From NCBI GenBank assembly GCA_033782935.1, contig JAWQEG010001234.1, positions 1,248,501 to 1,312,500 on the forward strand: DNA of 64,000 nucleotides, read 5' to 3'. Below the pieces are notes generated by a model that was not told the DNA's origin, ran no database searches, and saw only the letters and a program-made list of their open reading frames with translations. Numbering within the stretch: position 1 is the stretch's first letter; every line of letters begins with the position of its first letter. This document shows, piece after piece, positions 25,266 through 38,274 of this stretch. Source of the DNA: Petrolisthes cinctipes (lineage: Eukaryota > Arthropoda > Malacostraca > Decapoda > Porcellanidae). The translations under genes were made by a program, and so were the position numbers.

Positions 25266-26452
25266 TAGGCATGTACAGATCGCTTCTGGAACCCCAAAAT
25301 ATCAAATTTTAGGGTGTTTTGAGCCTGAATTTGAGATATAAACGGTTACAGAAGATGAATTCACATATCAACTTTGGACACTTAAAATATCGATTTTTAG
25401 CATGTTTTGAGCCTATATTTTGAAAACATTCTAGCACTGAGTAGGCATGTACAGATCGCTTCTGGGACCCAAAAATATCGAATTTTCGGGTGTTTTGAGC
25501 CTGAATTTGAGATATAAACAGGTACTGAAGATGCATGCACATATCGACTTTTGGGCACCTAAAATATCGATTTTGAGCATGTTTTCGGTCTGTATCTTGA
25601 AAACCTTCTAACTAGGAGTAGGCATGTACAGATCGCTTCTAGAACCCAAAAATACCGAATTTTCGGGTGTTTTCAGCCTGAATTTGAGATATAAACCGGT
25701 ACAGCCGATGTATGCACATATCGACTTTAGACACTTAAAGTATCGATTTTTAGCATGTTTTGAGCCTATATTTTGAAAATATTCTATCACTGAGTAGGCA
25801 TGTACAGATCGCTTCTGGGACCCAAAAATATCGAATTTTCGGGTGTTTTGAGCCTGAATTTGAGATATAAACGGGCACAGAAGATGCATGCACATATCGA
25901 CTTTTGGGCACCTAAAATATCGATTTTGAGCATGTTTTGGGTCTGTATCTTGAAAACATTCTAACTAGGAGTAGGCATGTAGAGATCGCTTCTAGGACCC
26001 AAAAATACCGAATTTTCGGGTGTTGTGAGGTTGAATTTGGGATATAAACGGGTGCAGAAGATGCATACACATATTGACTTTGGGCACCTAAAATATCGAT
26101 TTTCAGCATGTTTTGGACCTGTATCAGAGCAGGCATGTACAAATCGCTTCTGGGACCCCAAAATATCGAATTTACAGGTGTGTTGAGTGTGAATTTGAGA
26201 TATAAACGCTTACACTTAAAATATCGATTTTTAGCATGTTTTGAGCCTATGTTTTGAAAACATTCTAGCACTGAGTAGGCATGTACAGATCGCTTCTGGG
26301 ACCCCAAAATATCGAATATTCGGGTGTTTGGAGCCTGAATTTTAGATATAAACGGGTACAGAAGATGCATGCACATATCGACTTTTGGGCACCTAAAAGA
26401 TCGATTTTCAGTATGTTTTGGGCCTGTATCTTGAAAACATTCTAACTCGGAG
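25266..26452. repeat. Block C 8-monomer repeat, copy lacking the last monomer
   Basis: Monomers of 176, 177, 176, 177, 158, 146 and 177 bp match the first seven positions of the 8-mer; an S3 monomer replaces the expected closing 147-bp unit. The same truncated order recurs at 37088. Confidence 0.83.
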
Positions 26453-26945
26453 TAGGCATGTAGAGATCGCTTCTAGGACCCAAAAATCCCGAATTTTCGG
26501 GTGTTTTGAGGTTGAATTCGGGATATAAACGGGTGCAGAAGATGCATACACATATTGACTTTGGGCACCAAAAATATCGATTTTCAGCATGTTTTGGACC
26601 TGTATCAGAGTAGACATGTACAGATCGCTTCTGGGACCCCAAAATATCGAATATTCGGGTGTTTGGAGCCTGAATTTTAGATATAAACGGGTACAGAAGA
26701 TGCATGCACATATCGACTTTTGGGCACCTAAAAGATCGATTTTCAGTATGTTTTGGGCCTGTATCTTGAAAACATTCTAACTCGGAGTAGGCATGTAGAG
26801 ATCGCTTCTAGGACCCAAAAATCCCGAATTTTCGGGTGTTTTGAGGTTGAATTCGGGATATAAACGGGTGCAGAAGATGCATACACATATTGACTTTGGG
26901 CACCAAAAATATCGATTTTCAGCATGTTTTGGACCTGTATCAGAG
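26276..26945. repeat. Local tandem duplication of a two-monomer unit (335 bp)
   Basis: The segment beginning near 26276-26305 (with 'gaatattcgggtgtttgg' followed by the 'aaaaatcccgaattttcggg' S3 monomer) is repeated 335 bp downstream with almost no differences, for example 'tagacatg' against 'taggcatg'. Lengths 177+158 give exactly 335. The corresponding place near 38275 has only one copy of this pair. Confidence 0.85.
26488..26501. other. Second dyad, CCCGAA-TT-TTCGGG (best example)
   Basis: CCCGAATTTTCGGG has perfect 6-bp arms with a TT spacer. It is the strongest form of a dyad present in most monomers as CGAA-TT-TTCG, and as CCGAA-TT-TTCGG where 'atacc' replaces 'atatc'. The same 6-bp form recurs near 26823 and 38311. 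Confidence 0.82.
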
Positions 26946-29229
26946 TAGGCATGTACAGATCGCTTCTGGGACCCCAAAATATCGAATTTTCGGGTGTGTT
27001 GAGCGTGAATTTGAGGTATAAACGGGTACACTTAAAATATCGATTTTTAGCATGTTTTGAGCCTATATTTTGAAAACATTCTAGCACTGAGTAGGCATGT
27101 ACAGATCGCTTCTGGGACCCAAAAATATCGAATATTCGGGTGTTTGGAGCCTGAATTTTAGATATAAACGGGTACAGAAGATGCTTGCACATATTGACTT
27201 TGGGCACCTAAAAGATCGATTTTCAGTATGTTTTGGGCCTGTATATTGAAAATACTCTAACACGGAGTAGGCATGTACAGATCGCTTCTGGGACCCCAAA
27301 ATATCGAATTTTCGGGTGTTTTGTGCCTGAATTTGAGATATCGAGTTTGGGCACCTAAAATATCGATTTTGAGCATGTTTTGGGCCTATATTTTGAAAAC
27401 ATTCTAGCACTGAGTAGGCATGTACAAATCGCTTCTGGGACACCAAAATATCGAATTTTTGGGTGTTTTGAGCCTGAATTTGAGATATTAACGGGTACAG
27501 AAGATGCATGCACATATCGACTTTTGGGCACCTAAAATATCGATTTTGAGCATGTTTTGGGTCTGTATCTTGAAAACATTCTAACTAGTAGTAGGCATGT
27601 AGAGATCGCTTCTAGGACCCAAAAATACCGAATTATCGGGTGTTTTGAGGTTGAATTTGGGATATAAACGGGTGCAGAAGATGCATACACATATTGACTT
27701 TGGGCACCTAAAATATCGATTTTCAGCATGTTTTGGACCTGTATTAGAGTAGGCATGTACAGATCGCTTCTGGGACCCCAAAATATTGAATTTTGGGGTG
27801 TGTTGAGCGTGAATTTAAGATATAAACGGCTACACTTAAAATATCGATTTTTAGCATGTTTTGAGCCTATATTTTGAAAACATTCTAGCACTGAGTAGGC
27901 ATGTACAGATCGCTTCAGGGACCCCAAAATATCGAATTTTCGGGTGTTTTGAGCCTGAATTTGAGATATCGACTTTCGGCACCTAAAATATCGATTTTTA
28001 GCATGTTTTGGGCCTATATTTTGAAAACAGTCTAGCAATGAGTAGGCATGTACAGATCGCTTCTGGGACCCAAAAATATCGAATATTCGGGTGTTTTGAG
28101 GTTGAATTCGGGATATAAACAGGTGCAGAAGATGCATACACATATTGACTTTGGTCACCTTAAATATCGATTTCAGTATGTTTTGGGCTTGTATTTTGAA
28201 AATACTTTAACACGGAGTACGCAAGTACAGATCGCTTCTGGGACCCCAAAATATCGAATTTTCGTGTGTTTGGAGCCTCAATTTGAGATATAAACGGGTA
28301 CAGAAGATGAATGCACATAGCGACTTTTGGGCATCTAAAAGATCGATTTTAAGTATGTTTTGAGCCTGTATATTGAAAATACTCTAACACAGAGTAAGCA
28401 TGTACAGATCGCTTCTAGGACCCAAAAATACCGAATTTTCGGGTGTTTTGAGCCTGATTTTGAGATATAAACGGGTACAGAAGATGCATGGACATATCGA
28501 CTTTGGACACTTAAAATATCGATTTTTAGCATGTTTTGAGCCTATTTATTGAAAACATTCTAGCACTGAGTAGGCATGTACAGATCGCTTCTGGGACCCA
28601 AAAATATCGAATTTTCGGGTGTTTTGAGGTTGAATTTAGTATATATACGGGTGCAGAAGATGCATACACATATTGAGTTTGGGCACCTAAAATATCGATT
28701 TTCAGCATGTTTTGGGCCTGTATCTTAGTAGGCATGTACAGATCGCTTCTGGGACCCCAAAATATCGAATTTTCGGGTGTTTGGAGCCTGAATTTGAGAT
28801 ATAAACGGGTACGGAAGATACATGCACATATCGACTTTTTGGCACCTAAAAGATCGATTTTCAGTATGTTTTGAGCCTATATTTTGAAAACATTCTAGCA
28901 CTGAGTAGGCATGTACAGATCGCTTCTGGGACCCAAAAATATCGAATATTCGGGTGTTTGGAGCCTGAATTTTAGATAAAAATGGGTACAGAAGATGCAT
29001 GCACATATCGACTTTTGGGCACCTAACAGATCGATTTTCTGTATGTTTTGGGCCTGTATATTGAAAATACTCTAACACGGAGTAGGCATGTACCGATCGC
29101 TTCTGGGACCCCAAAATATCGAATTTTCGGGTGTTTTAAGCCTAAATTTGAGATATCGACTTTTGGCACCTAAAATATCGATATGGAGCATGTTTTGGGC
29201 CTATATTTAGAAAATATTCTAGCACTGAG
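26946..29229. repeat. Irregular block C stretch
   Basis: Monomers of 146, 176, 147, 177, 158, 146, 147, 175, 177, 176, 158, 177, 177 and 147 bp. Parts follow the 5-mer order (27415-28042, short by one L monomer), then change to units shared with 24765 and 36413 ('gaattcgggatataaac'). It holds only satellite. Confidence 0.82.
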
Positions 29230-30563
29230 TAAGCATGTACAGATCGCTTCTGGAACCCAAAAATATCGAATTTTCGGGTGTTTTGAGCCTGAATTTGAGA
29301 TATAAACGGTTACAGAAGATGAATGCACATATCAACTTTGGACACTTAAAATATCGATTTTTAGCATGTTTTGAGCCTATATTTTGAAAACATTCTAGTA
29401 CTGAGTAGGCATGTACAGATCGCTTCTGGGACCCAAAAATATCGAATTTTCGGGTGTTTTGAGCCTGAATTTGAGATATAAACAGGTACTGAAGATGCAT
29501 GCACATATCGACTTTTGGGCACCTAAAATATCGATTTTGAGCATGTTTTCGGTCTGTATCTTGAAAACCTTCTAACTAGGAGTAGGCATGTACAGATCGC
29601 TTCTAGAACCCAAAAACACCGGATTTTCGGGTGTTTTCAGCCTGAATTTGAGATATAAACGGGTACAGCCGATGTATGCACATATCGACTTTAGACACTA
29701 AAAGTATCGATTTTTAGCATGTTTTGAGCCTATATTTTGAAAATATTCTATCACTGAGTAGGCATGTACAGATCGCTTCTGGGACCCAAAAACATCGAAT
29801 TTTCGGGTGTTTTGAGCCTGAATTTGAGATATAAACGGGCACAGAAGATGCATGCACATATCGACTTTTGGGCACCTAAAATATCGATTTTGAGCATGTT
29901 TTGGGTCTGTATCTTGAAAACATTCTAACTAGGAGTAGGCATGTAGAGATCGCTTCTAGGACCCAAAAATACCGAATTTTCGGGTGTTGTGAGGTTGAAT
30001 TTGGTATATAAACGGGTGCAGAAGATGCATACACATATTGACTTTGGGCACCTAAAATATCGATTTTCAGCATGTTTTGGACCTGTATCAGAGCAGGCAT
30101 GTACAAATCGCTTCTGGGACCCCAAAATATCGAATTTACGGGTGTGTTGAGCGTGAATTTGAGATATAAACGGGTACACTTAAAATATCGATTTTTAGCA
30201 TGTTTTGAGCCTATATTTTGAAAACATTCTAGCACTGAGTAGGCATGTACAGATCGCTTCTGGGACCCAAAAATATCGAATATTCGGGTGTTTGGAGCCT
30301 GAATTTTAGATATAAACGGGTACAGAAGATGCTTGCACATATCGACTTTTGGGCACCTAAAAGATCGATTTTCAGTATGTTTTGGGCCTGTATATTGAAA
30401 ATACTCTAACACGGAGTAGGCAAGTACAGATCGCTTCTGGGACCCCAAACTATCGAATTTTCGGTTGTTTTGTGCCTGAATTTGAGATATCGAGTTTGGG
30501 CACCTAAAATATCGATTTTTAGCATGTTTTGGGCCTATATTTTGAAAACATTCTAGCACTGAG
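29230..30563. repeat. Block C 8-monomer repeat, full copy 3 (1,334 bp)
   Basis: The eight lengths match the reference order exactly. The first monomer reads 'gtaagcatg', as does that of the copy at 34274, which suggests a closer relationship between those two. Confidence 0.9.
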
Positions 30564-31591
30564 TAGGCATGTACAAATCGCTTCTGGAACCCCAAAATAT
30601 AGAATTTTCGGGTGTTTTGAGCCTGAATTTGAGATATAAACGGTTACAGAAGATGAATGCACATATCAACTTTGGACACTTAAAATATCGATTTTTAGCA
30701 TGTTTTGAGCCTATATTTTGAAAACATTCTAGCACTAAGTAGGCATGTACAGATCGCTTCTGGGACCCAAAAATATCGAATTTTCGTGTGTTTTGAGCCT
30801 GAATTTGAGATATAAACAGGTACTGAAGATGCATGCACATATCGACTTTTGGGCACCTAAAATATCGATTTTGAGCATGTTTTGGGTCTGTATCTTGAAA
30901 ACATTCTAACTAGGAGTAGGCATGTAGAGATCGCTTCTAGGACCCAAAAATACCGAATTTTCGGGTGTTTTGAGGTTGAATTCGGGATATAAACAGGTGC
31001 AGAAGATGCATACACATATTGACTTTGGTCACCTAAAATATCGATTTCAGTATGTTTTGGGCCTGTATTTTGAAAATACTCTAACACGGAGTACGCAAGT
31101 ACAGATCGCTTCTGGGACCCCAAAATATCGAATTTTCGTGTGTTTGGAGCCTCAATTTGAGATATAAACGGGTACAGAAGATGCATGCACATATCGACTT
31201 TTGAGCACCTTAAAGATCGATTTTCAGTATGTTTTGAGCCTGTATATTGAAAATACTCTAACACGGAGTAAGCATGTACAGATCGCTTCTAGGACCCAAA
31301 AAAACCGAATTTTCGGGTGTTTTGAGCCTGATTTTGAGATATAAACGGGTACAGAAGATGCATGGACACATCGACTTTGGACACCTAAAATATCTATTTT
31401 CAGTATGTTTCGGGCCTGTATTTTAAAAATACTCTAAGACGGAGTAGGCAAGTACAGATCGCTTCTGGGACCCCAAACTATCGAATTTTCGGGTGTTTTG
31501 GGCCTGAATTTGAGATATCGACTTTGGGCACCTAAAATATCGATATTGAGCATGTTTTGGGCCTATATTTTGAAAATATTCTAGCACTGAG
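30564..31591. repeat. Irregular block C stretch
   Basis: Monomers of 176, 177, 175, 177, 176 and 147 bp. After two monomers of the 8-mer start, the sequence switches inside a monomer to the 'gaattcgggatataaac' type. It then runs through 'gagtacgcaagtac' and 'gagtaagcatgtac' units, the same series as at 36588-37087. Confidence 0.82.
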
Positions 31592-33467
31592 TAGGCATGT
31601 ACAGATCGCTTCTGGAACCCCAAAATATCGAATTTTCGGGTGTTTTGAGCCTGAATTTGAGATATAAACGGTTACAGAAGATGAATGCACATATCAACTT
31701 TGGACACTTAAAATATCGATTTTTAGCATGTTTTGAGCCTATATTTTGAAAACATTCTAGCACTGAGTAGGCATGTACAGATCGCTTCTGGGACCCAAAA
31801 ATATCGAATTTTCGTGTGTTTTGAGCCTGAATTTGAGATATAAACAGGTACTGAAGATGCATGCACATATCGACTTTTGGGCACCTAAAATATCGATTTT
31901 GAGCATGTTTTCGGTCTGTATCTTGAAAACCTTCTGACTAGGAGTAGGCATGTACAGATCGCTTCTAGAACCCAAAAATACCGAATTTTCGGGTGTTTTC
32001 AGCCTGAATTTGAGATATAAACGGGTACAGCCGATGTATGCACATATCGACTTTAGACACTTAAAGTATCGATTTTTAGCATGTTTTGAGCCTATATTTT
32101 GAAAATATTCTATCACTGAGTAGGCATGTACAGATCGCTTCTGGGACCCAAAAATATCGAATTTTCGGGTGTTTTGAGCCTGAATTTGAGATATAAACGG
32201 GCACAGAAGATGCATGCACATATCGACTTTTGGGCACCTAAAATATCGATTTTGAGCATGTTTTGGGTCTGTATCTTGAAAACATTCTAATTAGGAGTAG
32301 GCATGTAGAGATCGCTTCTAGGACCCAAAAATACCGAATTTTCGGGTGTTGTGAGGTTGAATTTGGGATATAAACGGGTGCAGAAGATGCATACACATAT
32401 TGACTTTGGGCACCTAAAATATCGATTTTCAGCATGTTTTGGACCTGTATCAGAGCAGGCATGTACAAATCGCTTCTGGGACCCCAAAATATCGAATTTT
32501 CGGGTGTTTGGAGCCTGAATTTGAGATATAAACGGGTACGGAAGATACATGCACATATCGACTTTTCGGCACCTAAAAGATCGATTTTCAGTATGTTTTG
32601 AGCCTGTATTTTGAAAATACTCTAACACGGAGTAGGCAAGTACAGATCGCTTCTGGGACCCCAAAATATCGAATTTTCGGGTGTTTTGGGCCTGAATTTG
32701 AGATATAAACAGGTACTTAAGATGCATTCACATATTGACTTTTGTGCACCTAAAATATCGATTTTGAGCATGTTTTGGGTCTGTATCTTGAAAACCTTCT
32801 AACTAGGAGTAGGCATGTACAGATTGCTTCTAGAAACCAAAAATACCGAATTTTCGGGTGTTTTGAGCCTGAATTTGAGATATAAACGGGTACAGCAGAT
32901 GTATGCACATATCGACTTTAGACACTTAAAGTATCGATTTTTAGCATGTTTTGAGCCTATATTTTGAAAATATTCTAGCACTGAGTAGGCATGTACATAT
33001 CGCTTCTGGGACCCAAAAATATCGAATTTTCGGGTGTTTTGAGGTTGAATTTGAGATATAAACGAGTGCAGAAGATGTATACAAATATTGACTTTGGGCA
33101 CCTAAAATATCGTTTTCCAGCATGTTTTGGACCTGTATCTGAGTAGGCATGTACAGATCGCTTCTGGGACCCCAAAATATCGAATTTTCGGGTTTTTGAA
33201 GCTTGAATTTGAGATATAAACGGGTACAGAAGATGCTTGCACATATCGACTTTTGGGCACCTAAAAGATCGATTTTCAGTATGTTTTGGGCCTGTATATT
33301 GAAAATACTCTAACACGGAGTAGGCATGTACAGATCGCTTCTGGGACCCCAAAATATCGAATTTTTGGGTGTTTTGTGCCTGAATTTGAGATATCGAGTT
33401 TGGGCACCAAAAATATCGATTTTTAGCATGTTTTGGGCCTATATTTTGAAAACATTCTAGCACTGAG
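31592..33467. repeat. Irregular block C stretch starting as an 8-mer
   Basis: The first five monomers (176, 177, 176, 177, 158 bp) follow the 8-mer. The sixth is a 177-bp L monomer instead of the S2 unit, and five more monomers (177, 176, 158, 177, 147 bp) close the stretch. The 33144-33320 unit reads 'gggtttttgaagcttg', not seen elsewhere. Confidence 0.8.
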
Positions 33468-34273
33468 TAGGCATGTACAAATCGCTTCTGGGACACCAAA
33501 ATATCGAATTTTTGGGTGTTTTTGAGCCTGAATTTGAGATATTAACGGGTACAGAAGATGCATGCACATATCGACTTTTGGTCACTTAAAATATCGATTT
33601 TGAGCATGTTTTGGGTCTGTATCTTGAAAACATTCTAACTAGGAGTAGGCATGTAGAGATCGCTTCTAGGACCCAAAAATACCGAATTATCGGGTGTTTT
33701 GAGGTTGAATTTGGGATATAAACGGGTGCAGAAGATGCATACACATATTGACTTTGGGCACCTAAAATATCGATTTTCAGCATGTTTTGGACCTGTATTA
33801 GAGTAGGCATGTACAGATCGCTTCTGGGACCCCAAAATATCGAATTTTCGGGTGTGTTGAGCGTGAATTTGAGATATAAACTTGTACACTTAAAATATCG
33901 ATTTTTAGCATGTTTTGAGCCTATATTTTGAAAACATTCTAGCACTGAGTAGGCATGTACAGATCGCTTCTGGGACCCAAAAATATCGAATATTCGGGTG
34001 TTTGGAGCCTGAATTTTAGATATAAATGGGTACAGAAGATGCATGCACATATCGACTTTTGGGCACCTAACAGATCGATTTTCTGTATGTTTTGGTCCTG
34101 TATATTGAAAATACTCTAACACGGAGTAGGCATGTACCGATCGCTTCTGGGACCCCAAAATATCGAATTTTCGAGTGTTTTGAGCCTAAATTTGAGATAT
34201 CGACTTTCGGCACCTAAAATATCGATATGGAGCATGTTTTGGGCCTATATTTAGAAAATATTCTAGCACTGAG
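33468..34273. repeat. Block C 5-monomer repeat, second copy (806 bp)
   Basis: Lengths are 178, 158, 146, 177 and 147 bp. The extra base against the 805-bp copies is an added t in 'gggtgtttttgagcc'. Confidence 0.85.
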
Positions 34274-35607
34274 TAAGCATGTACAGATCGCTTCTGGAAC
34301 CCCAAAATATCGAATTTTCGGGTGTTTTGAGCCTGAATTTGAGATATAAACGGTTACAGAAGATGAATGCACATATCAACTTTGGACACTTAAAATATCG
34401 ATTTTTAGCATGTTTTGAGCCTATATTTTGAAAACATTCTAGCACTGAGTAGGCATGTACAGATCGCTTCTGGGACCCAAAAATATCGAATTTTCGGGTG
34501 TTTTGAGCCTGAATTTGAGATATAAACAGGTACTGAAGATGCATGCACATATCGACTTTTGGGCACCTAAAATATCGATTTTGAGCATGTTTTCGGTCTG
34601 TATCTTGAAAACCTTCTAACTAGGAGTAGGCATGTACAGATCGCTTCTAGAACCCAAAAATACCGGATTTTCTGGTGTTTTCAGCCTGAATTTGAGATAT
34701 AAACGGGTACAGCCGATGTATGCACATATCGACTTTAGACACTAAAAGTATCGATTTTTAGCATGTTTTGAGCCTATATTTTGAAAATATTCTAGCACTG
34801 AGTAGGCATGTACAGATCGCTTCTGGGACCCAAAAATATCGAATTTTCGGGTGTTTTGAGCCTGAATTTGAGATATAAACGGGCACAGAAGATGCATGCA
34901 CATATCGACTTTTGGGCACCTAAAATATCGATTTTGAGCATGTTTTGGGTCTGTATCTTGAAAACATTCTAACTAGGAGTAGGCATGTAGAGATCGCTTC
35001 TAGGACCCAAAAATACCGAATTTTCGGGTGTTGTGAGGTTGAATTTGGTATATAAACGGGTGCAGAAGATGCATACACATATTGACTTTGGGCACCTAAA
35101 ATATCGATTTTCAGCATGTTTTGGACCTGTATCAGAGCAGGCATGTACAAATCTTTTCTGGGACCCCAAAATATCGAATTTACGGGTGTGTTGAGCGTGA
35201 ATTTGAGATATAAACGGGTACACTTAAAATATCGATTTTTAGCATGTTTTGAGCCTATATTTTGAAAACATTCTAGCACTGAGTAGGCATGTACAGATCG
35301 CTTCTGGGACCCAAAAATATCGAATATTCGGGTGTTTGGAGCCTGAATTTTAGATATAAACGGGTACAGAAGATGCTTGCACATATCGACTTTTGGGCAC
35401 CTAAAAGATCGATTTTCAGTATGTTTTGGGCCTGTATATTGAAAATACTCTAACACGGAGTAGGCATGTACAGATCGCTTCTGGGACCCCAAAATATCGA
35501 ATTTTCGGGTGTTTTGTGCCTGAATTTGAGATATCGAGTTTGGGCACCTAAAATATCGATTTTTAGCATGTTTTGGGCCTATATTTTGAAAACATTCTAG
35601 CACTGAG
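34274..35607. repeat. Block C 8-monomer repeat, full copy 4 (1,334 bp)
   Basis: The eight lengths match the reference order. It lies 11,648 bp downstream of the copy at 22626, and the units that follow keep the same spacing. Confidence 0.9.
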
Positions 35608-36412
35608 TAGGCATGTACAAATCGCTTCTGGGACACCAAAATATCGAATTTTTGGGTGTTTTGAGCCTGAATTTGAGATATTAACGTGTACAGAAGATGC
35701 ATGCACATATCGACTTTTGGTCACTTAAAATATCGATTTTGAGCATGTTTTGGGTCTGTATCTTGAAAACATTCTAACTAGGAGTAGGCATGTAGAGATC
35801 GCTTCTAGGACCCAAAAATACCGAATTATCGGGTGTTTTGAGGTTGAATTTGGGATATAAACGGGTGCAGAAGATGCATACACATATTGACTTTGGGCAC
35901 CTAAAATATCGATTTTCAGCATGTTTTGGACCTGTATTAGAGTAGGCATGTACAGATCGCTTCTGGGACCCCAAAATATCGAATTTTCGGGTGTGTTGAG
36001 CGTGAATTTGAGATATAAACGGGTACACTTAAAATATCGATTTTTAGCATGTTTTGAGCCTATATTTTGAAAACATTCTAGCACTGAGTAGGCATGTACA
36101 GATCGCTTCTGGGACCCAAAAATATCGAATATTCGGGTGTTTGGAGCCTGAATTTTAGATATAAATGGGTACAGAAGATGCATGCACATATCGACTTTTG
36201 GGCACCTAACAGATCGATTTTCTGTATGTTTTGGGCCTGTATATTGAAAATACTCTAACACGGAGTAGGCATGTACCGATCGCTTCTGAGACCCCAAAAT
36301 ATCGAATTTTCGGGTGTTTTAAGCCTGAATTTGAGATATCGACTTTCGGCACCTAAAATATCGATTTTTAACATGTTTTGGGCCTATATTTTGAAAACAT
36401 TCTAGCACTGAG
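35608..36412. repeat. Block C 5-monomer repeat, third copy (805 bp)
   Basis: Lengths 177, 158, 146, 177 and 147 bp and the variants 'gggacaccaaaat', 'gatattaacg' and 'ggtcacttaaaa' match the copy at 23960, 11,648 bp upstream. Confidence 0.87.
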
Positions 36413-37087
36413 TAGGCATGTACAGATCGCTTCTGGGACCCAAAAATATCGAATATTCGGGTGTTTTGAGGTTGAATTCGGGATATAAACAGGTGCAGAA
36501 GATGCATACACATATTGACTTTGGTCACCTAAAATATCGATTTCAGTATGTTTTGGGCCTGTATTTTGAAAATACTCTAACACGGAGTACGCAAGTACAG
36601 ATCGCTTCTGGGACCCCAAAATATCGAATTTTCGTGTGTTTGGAGCCTCAATTTGAGATATAAACGGGTACAGAAGATGCATGCACATATCGACTTTTGG
36701 GCACCTTAAAGATCGATTTTCAGTATGTTTTGAGCCTGTATATTGAAAATACTCTAACACGGAGTAAGCATGTACAGATCGCTTCTAGGACCCAAAAAAA
36801 CCGAATTTTCGGGTGTTTTGAGCCTGATTTTGAGATATAAACGGGTACAGAAGATGCATTGACACATCGACTTTGGACACCTAAAATATCGATTTTCAGT
36901 ATGTTTTGGGCCTGTATTTTAAAAATACTCTAACACGGAGTAGGCAAGTACAGATCGCTTCTGGGACCCCAAACTATCGAATTTTCGGGTGTTTTGGGCC
37001 TGAATTTGAGATATCGACTTTGGGCACCTAAAATATCGATATTGAGCATGTTTTGGGCCTATATTTTGAAAATATTCTAGCACTGAG
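36413..37087. repeat. Irregular block C monomers
   Basis: Monomers of 175, 177, 176 and 147 bp, with 'gaattcgggatataaac', 'gagtacgcaagtac', 'gagtaagcatgtac' and 'caaactatcgaatttt' variants in that order. The corresponding place at 24765-25265 has one monomer fewer. Confidence 0.82.
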
Positions 37088-38274
37088 TAGGCATGTACAG
37101 ATCGCTTCATGAACCCCAAAATATCGAATTTTCGGGTGTTTTGAGCCTGAATTTGAGATATAAACGGTTACAGAAGATGAATGCACATATCAACTTTGGA
37201 CACTTAAAATATCGATTTTTAGCATGTTTTGAGCCTATATTTTGAAAACATTCTAGCACTGAGTAGGCATGTACAGATCGCTTCTGGGACCCAAAAATAT
37301 CGAATTTTCGGGTGTTTTGAGCCTGAATTTGAGATATAAACAGGTACTTAAGATGCATGCACATATCGACTTTTGGGCACCTAAAATATCGATTTTGAGC
37401 ATGTTTTCGGTCTGTATCTTGAAAACCTTCTAACTAGGAGTAGGCATGTACAGATCGCTTCTAGAACCCAAAAATACCGAATTTTCGGGTGTTTTCAGCC
37501 TGAATTTGAGATATAAACGGGTACAGCCGATGTATGCACATATCGACTTTAGACACTTAAAGTATCGATTTTTAGCATGTTTTGAGCCTATATTTTGAAA
37601 ATATTCTATCACTGAGTAGGCATGTACAGATCGCTTCTGGGACCCAAAAATATCGAATTTTCGGGTGTTTTGAGCCTGAATTTGAGATATAAACGGGCAC
37701 AGAAGATGCATGCACATATCGACTTTTGGGCACCTAAAATATCGATTTTGAGCATGTTTTGGGTCTGTATCTTTAAAACATTCTAACTAGGAGTAGGCAT
37801 GTAGAGATCGCTTCTAGGACCCAAAAATACCGAATTTTCGGGTGTTGTGAGGTTGAATTTGGGATATAAACGGGTGCAGAAGATGCATACACATATTGAC
37901 TTTGGGCACCTAAAATATCGATTTTCAGCATGTTTTGGACCTGTATCAGAGCAGGCATGTACAAATCGCTTCTGGAACCCCAAAATATCGAATTTACGGG
38001 TGTGTTGAGCGTGAATTTGAGATATAAACGCTTACACTTAAAATATCGATTTTTAGCATGTTTTGAGCCTATGTTTTGAAAACATTCTAGCACTGAGTAG
38101 GCATGTACAGATCGCTTCTGGGACCCCAAAATATCGAATATTCGGGTGTTTGGAGCCTGAATTTTAGATATAAACGGGTACAGAAGATGCATGCACATAT
38201 CGACTTTTGGGCACCTAAAAGATCGATTTTCAGTATGTTTTGGGCCTGTATCTTGAAAACATTCTAACTCGGAG
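37088..38274. repeat. Block C 8-monomer repeat, second copy lacking the last monomer
   Basis: Lengths 176, 177, 176, 177, 158, 146 and 177 bp repeat the 25266 copy at an offset of 11,822, including the shared change 'cctatgttttgaaaac' near 26250 and 38070. Confidence 0.84.

Noticed and set aside
26521..26540. CENP-B box in 'attcgggatataaacggg'
   Set aside because: The essential pattern needs seven bases between TTCG and CGGG. Here there are nine, and most monomers lack the first TTCG. No other position fits on either strand.
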